From an uncultured Bdellovibrio sp. (GTDB taxonomy: Bacteria > Bdellovibrionota > Bdellovibrionia > Bdellovibrionales > Bdellovibrionaceae), in contig CALMPX010000282.1 in the NCBI GenBank assembly GCA_937871355.1, forward strand, positions 1 to 9,017: DNA of 9,017 nt, in the 5' to 3' direction. Under the pieces are notes generated by a model that made no database searches, was not told the DNA's origin, and worked only from the letters and a program-made list of their open reading frames with translations. Shown here one piece after another: positions 6,791 to 9,017 of the stretch. The translations under genes and the position numbers were made by a program. Every line of letters starts with the position of its first letter. The first letter of the stretch is position 1.

Positions 6791-7584
6791 ATTTTTTAGA
6801 GACGATGATTGGAAAAATAAGAAATTCTATAGCGCACATCGGGGAAATTGTTTTGTTTGGTTATCAAAGTGTCATATTAACTTTTGCGACTCCATATCGG
6901 TATAACGAAATTATTCGTCATATGGAATTTGTGGGAAACCAATCCGTTGGTATTATCACTTTGACCAGTATCTTTACGGGTTTAGCTTTGTCGTTCCAAG
7001 TTTATTTAGGATTTAAATTAGTGAATGCTGTGAACTTAGTTGGACCGACCGTGGCATTAGGGATCACGCGGGAATTAGGGCCGGTTTTAACCGGTCTGAT
7101 TGTTTCCGCTCGAGCCGGTGGAGCTATGGCCGCGCGTTTGGGGACCATGAGAGTCAATGAGCAAATGGATGCTTTAGATGTCATGGGAGTAAATACGAAA
7201 CAGTATTTGATTGCACCACGAATTATTGCAGCTGCTTTATGTATGCCATTGTTAACGGCGCTCTTTGATTTTATGGCAATGTTTGGTTCATGGATTCTCT
7301 GTACAAAAATTGTAGGACTTGATCAAGCCGTGTTCTTTGAAAAAATTCGGCAAACCGTCGAAGTTCATCATATTAACGAAGGGTTATTTAAATCTTTTAT
7401 TTTTGGAATTATGTTTGCTGTGATTTGTACCTATCAAGGATTTAACACGACCGGCGGAGCTAAAGGCGTGGGTGAAGCTACAAATAAAGGTGTCGTCATC
7501 AGTATGGTGGGTATTATTATTGTCGATTATTTCTTGATGAACATTATTCGTATTTTATACGTTGCTATGGGGATCGTAAAATGA
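6787..7584 (+). CDS. mlaE: MlaE-type ABC transporter permease (phospholipid transport)
   Basis: 265 residues, the usual size of MlaE/YrbE permeases. It is the inner-membrane subunit of an MCE transporter moving phospholipids between the inner and outer membranes. The family core is clear: GPTVALGITRELGPVLTGLI (86-105), then SARAGGAMAARLGTM (107-121) and VNEQMDALDVMGV (123-135), which form the conserved coupling region contacting the ATPase. Near the C-terminus GGAKGVGEATNKGVV (223-237) followed by a hydrophobic segment (about 238-258) is also family-typical. Several membrane helices are visible, including about 55-75, 145-172 and 203-217. The first ATG overlaps the alr stop (ATGA), and the gene overlaps mlaF by 4 bp. 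The order here is permease, ATPase, MCE protein, unlike the ATPase-first order of the E. coli mlaFEDCB operon. Confidence 0.94.
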   Translation: MNFLETMIGKIRNSIAHIGEIVLFGYQSVILTFATPYRYNEIIRHMEFVGNQSVGIITLTSIFTGLALSFQVYLGFKLVNAVNLVGPTVALGITRELGPVLTGLIVSARAGGAMAARLGTMRVNEQMDALDVMGVNTKQYLIAPRIIAAALCMPLLTALFDFMAMFGSWILCTKIVGLDQAVFFEKIRQTVEVHHINEGLFKSFIFGIMFAVICTYQGFNTTGGAKGVGEATNKGVVISMVGIIIVDYFLMNIIRILYVAMGIVK

Positions 7585-8342
7585 GTGAATATTCAATTGA
7601 ACTCAACAATGTTAAAAAAAGTTTTGATGGTGGAAAAGAATTCGTTCTTAAAGGAATCGATCTTAAAATTCACAGTGGAAGCCTCACCGCGATTATTGGT
7701 TTTTCGGGAACAGGAAAAAGTGTTCTACTAAAACATATTTTAGGTTTATATCGACCAACCTCTGGTGAAGTTCATGTCTTAGGAAAAGATTTATCCCAGA
7801 TGAACGATAATGAATTAACAGCATTTCGTTGTAAGTATGGCGTATTGTTTCAAAGTGCAGCTTTGTTTGATGATATGACTGTTTTAGAAAATGTCATGTT
7901 TCCTCTTGAGGAGCATCGTCGAGATCTGAGTCAAGAGCAGATGATTGAAATTGCAAATAAGAAATTACAAATGGTTGGATTGGAAGCGAAACACTACCAC
8001 AAATTGCCCAGTCAAATCTCAGGTGGGATGCAAAAAAGAACAGGCTTAGCGCGTGCGCTGGCCTTAGATCCAGAAATATTAATCTACGATGAACCGACCA
8101 CAGGTTTAGATCCCATTCTGACTGAAATGGTAGATAATTTAATAGTAGAAACACATAAACTCAGCGGGGGAACGACGTCCGTGATGGTGTCGCATGATTT
8201 AGCGGCGGCCTTCCGAATTGCTGACTTTATTGTTATGTTAGATGCCGGAAAAGTTTTATTATCAGGCACGGCAGAAGATTTTTTTAAAAGTGAAATCGAG
8301 CTGGTTAAACGCTTCGTGAATAAAGGGATGAAACATCAATGA
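7581..8342 (+). CDS. mlaF: MlaF-type ABC transporter ATPase (phospholipid transport)
   Basis: 253 residues, a single complete ABC nucleotide-binding domain. Walker A is GFSGTGKS (40-47, Lys46; the second residue is Phe where Pro is usual). The Q loop is LFQSAALFD (89-97, Gln91), and the SAALFD sequence is characteristic of the MlaF/Mkl branch. The ABC signature is SGGMQKR (147-153), Walker B with the catalytic glutamate is ILIYDE (166-171, Glu171), the D loop is GLDP (175-178), and the switch His205 is in VSHD. All parts needed for ATP hydrolysis are present. It is cytoplasmic and docks on MlaE. The start overlaps the mlaE stop (ATGA), with GGGGA seven bases upstream. The stop overlaps the mlaD start. 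Confidence 0.95.
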   Translation: MSEYSIELNNVKKSFDGGKEFVLKGIDLKIHSGSLTAIIGFSGTGKSVLLKHILGLYRPTSGEVHVLGKDLSQMNDNELTAFRCKYGVLFQSAALFDDMTVLENVMFPLEEHRRDLSQEQMIEIANKKLQMVGLEAKHYHKLPSQISGGMQKRTGLARALALDPEILIYDEPTTGLDPILTEMVDNLIVETHKLSGGTTSVMVSHDLAAAFRIADFIVMLDAGKVLLSGTAEDFFKSEIELVKRFVNKGMKHQ

Positions 8343-9017
8343 AATTCTTCAATGCAATCGAATTTAAAGTCGGAGCCTTAGTCGTCGTCATAGGTGGATT
8401 AATAGCCTTCATGTCTATGCAAGTCAGCGATGACCCCAGTTTTATGGGTCGATCAAAAAAAGCCTGGTTTTTATTACCTAACGCCAGCGGATTAATTAAA
8501 GGTTCTGCGATTCGATCTGCAGGTATTCCGGTCGGGGTGATTAAAGATATTCGCTTACAAGATGGACAAGCTCGGTTGGACATCACCATTCAATCTGATA
8601 TCGGAGTGACTCGTTCGGCTTCAGTCGAAATTAAAGCGAACGGGATCTTGGGTGATAAATACGTCGAAGTGAATCCGGGAATGTCTTCTGATCCCGAATT
8701 AGAAGATGGCGGGCAAATTCTGAATGTTAAAAAAGGCGGTGGTCTTGATGACGTTATGACTCAAGTTTCAGATATTGCTGGTTCGCTAAAAGAAGTTGCT
8801 AAAAATTTAAATGAAGCCACAGCGAAAGATGGAACAGAAGCTCATATCTTAGGTCGCATTGTAAAAAATGTAGAAAAATTAACAGCGAACATAGCTCAGA
8901 TGACGGATGAAAATAAAGATCAAGTCCGCGAGATTGTAGCGCAAGTGAATTCAATTACCAAAACTATAAACGGTTTAGTCAATGATGAATCTGAGCACGG
9001 ATTTAAAACTACTTGGA
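8339..9017 (+). CDS. mlaD: MlaD-type MCE-domain lipid-binding protein (C-terminus cut off)
   Basis: The first 226 codons are present before the right edge. A single N-terminal membrane anchor (about 10-27) precedes one MCE domain (about 42-113): ASGLIKGSAIRSAGIPVGVIKDI (49-71, the diagnostic segment) and GILGDKYVEV (102-111). MCE proteins form hexameric rings in the periplasm that guide lipids to or from the MlaE permease. After the domain, residues about 135-226 are mainly helical and continue past the edge. The protein is therefore longer than E. coli MlaD (about 183 residues) and more like the long-tailed MCE proteins whose helices extend across the periplasm. AAGGGA lies 10 bases before the ATG, and the start overlaps the mlaF stop (ATGA). 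Whether mlaC or mlaB follow cannot be seen. Confidence 0.93.
   Translation, partial: MKFFNAIEFKVGALVVVIGGLIAFMSMQVSDDPSFMGRSKKAWFLLPNASGLIKGSAIRSAGIPVGVIKDIRLQDGQARLDITIQSDIGVTRSASVEIKANGILGDKYVEVNPGMSSDPELEDGGQILNVKKGGGLDDVMTQVSDIAGSLKEVAKNLNEATAKDGTEAHILGRIVKNVEKLTANIAQMTDENKDQVREIVAQVNSITKTINGLVNDESEHGFKTTW

Noticed and set aside
7698..7724. Phe in place of Pro in the MlaF Walker A motif
   Set aside because: That position tolerates many residues; the Gly, Lys and Ser needed for ATP binding are intact, so no loss of function is implied.

Overview
The window is densely coding and looks like chromosome from a Gram-negative bacterium with two membranes. Base composition, judged by eye, is fairly AT-rich (about 40% GC). 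An Mla-type lipid transport cassette implies an outer membrane. Together with signalling proteins built from degenerate domains, this fits a member of the Bdellovibrionota (Bdellovibrio-like). That placement is an inference from style and content; no rRNA or other marker gene is present. I see no tRNA, rRNA, CRISPR array, insertion sequence or phage gene.

Left arm, minus strand (2235 down to 1): nadB (L-aspartate oxidase, first step of NAD synthesis) is followed after one base by an alpha/beta hydrolase of the monoacylglycerol lipase/lysophospholipase type, which runs off the left edge. A 108-bp intergenic stretch (2236-2343) separates this arm from the right arm and appears to hold divergent promoters.

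Right arm, plus strand (2344 to 9017): six genes follow head to tail. They are a membrane-bound histidine-kinase-like ATPase, a REC-like/GAF-like/degenerate-GGDEF protein, alr (alanine racemase), mlaE (permease), mlaF (ATPase) and mlaD (MCE protein, cut by the right edge). All five junctions are the same 4-bp ATGA overlap, so the arm is almost certainly one operon with translational coupling. It joins a signalling pair to D-alanine supply for peptidoglycan and to phospholipid traffic between the membranes, which suggests an envelope-homeostasis unit.

The most interesting part is the signalling pair. The kinase-like protein has a well-formed ATPase domain but no recognisable phospho-acceptor histidine domain. 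Its coupled partner has lost the GGDEF active-site signature (ADNEF instead) but keeps an RxxD inhibitory-site motif at the right spacing. It therefore looks like a c-di-GMP receptor rather than a cyclase. No completely novel gene cluster is evident beyond this arrangement.
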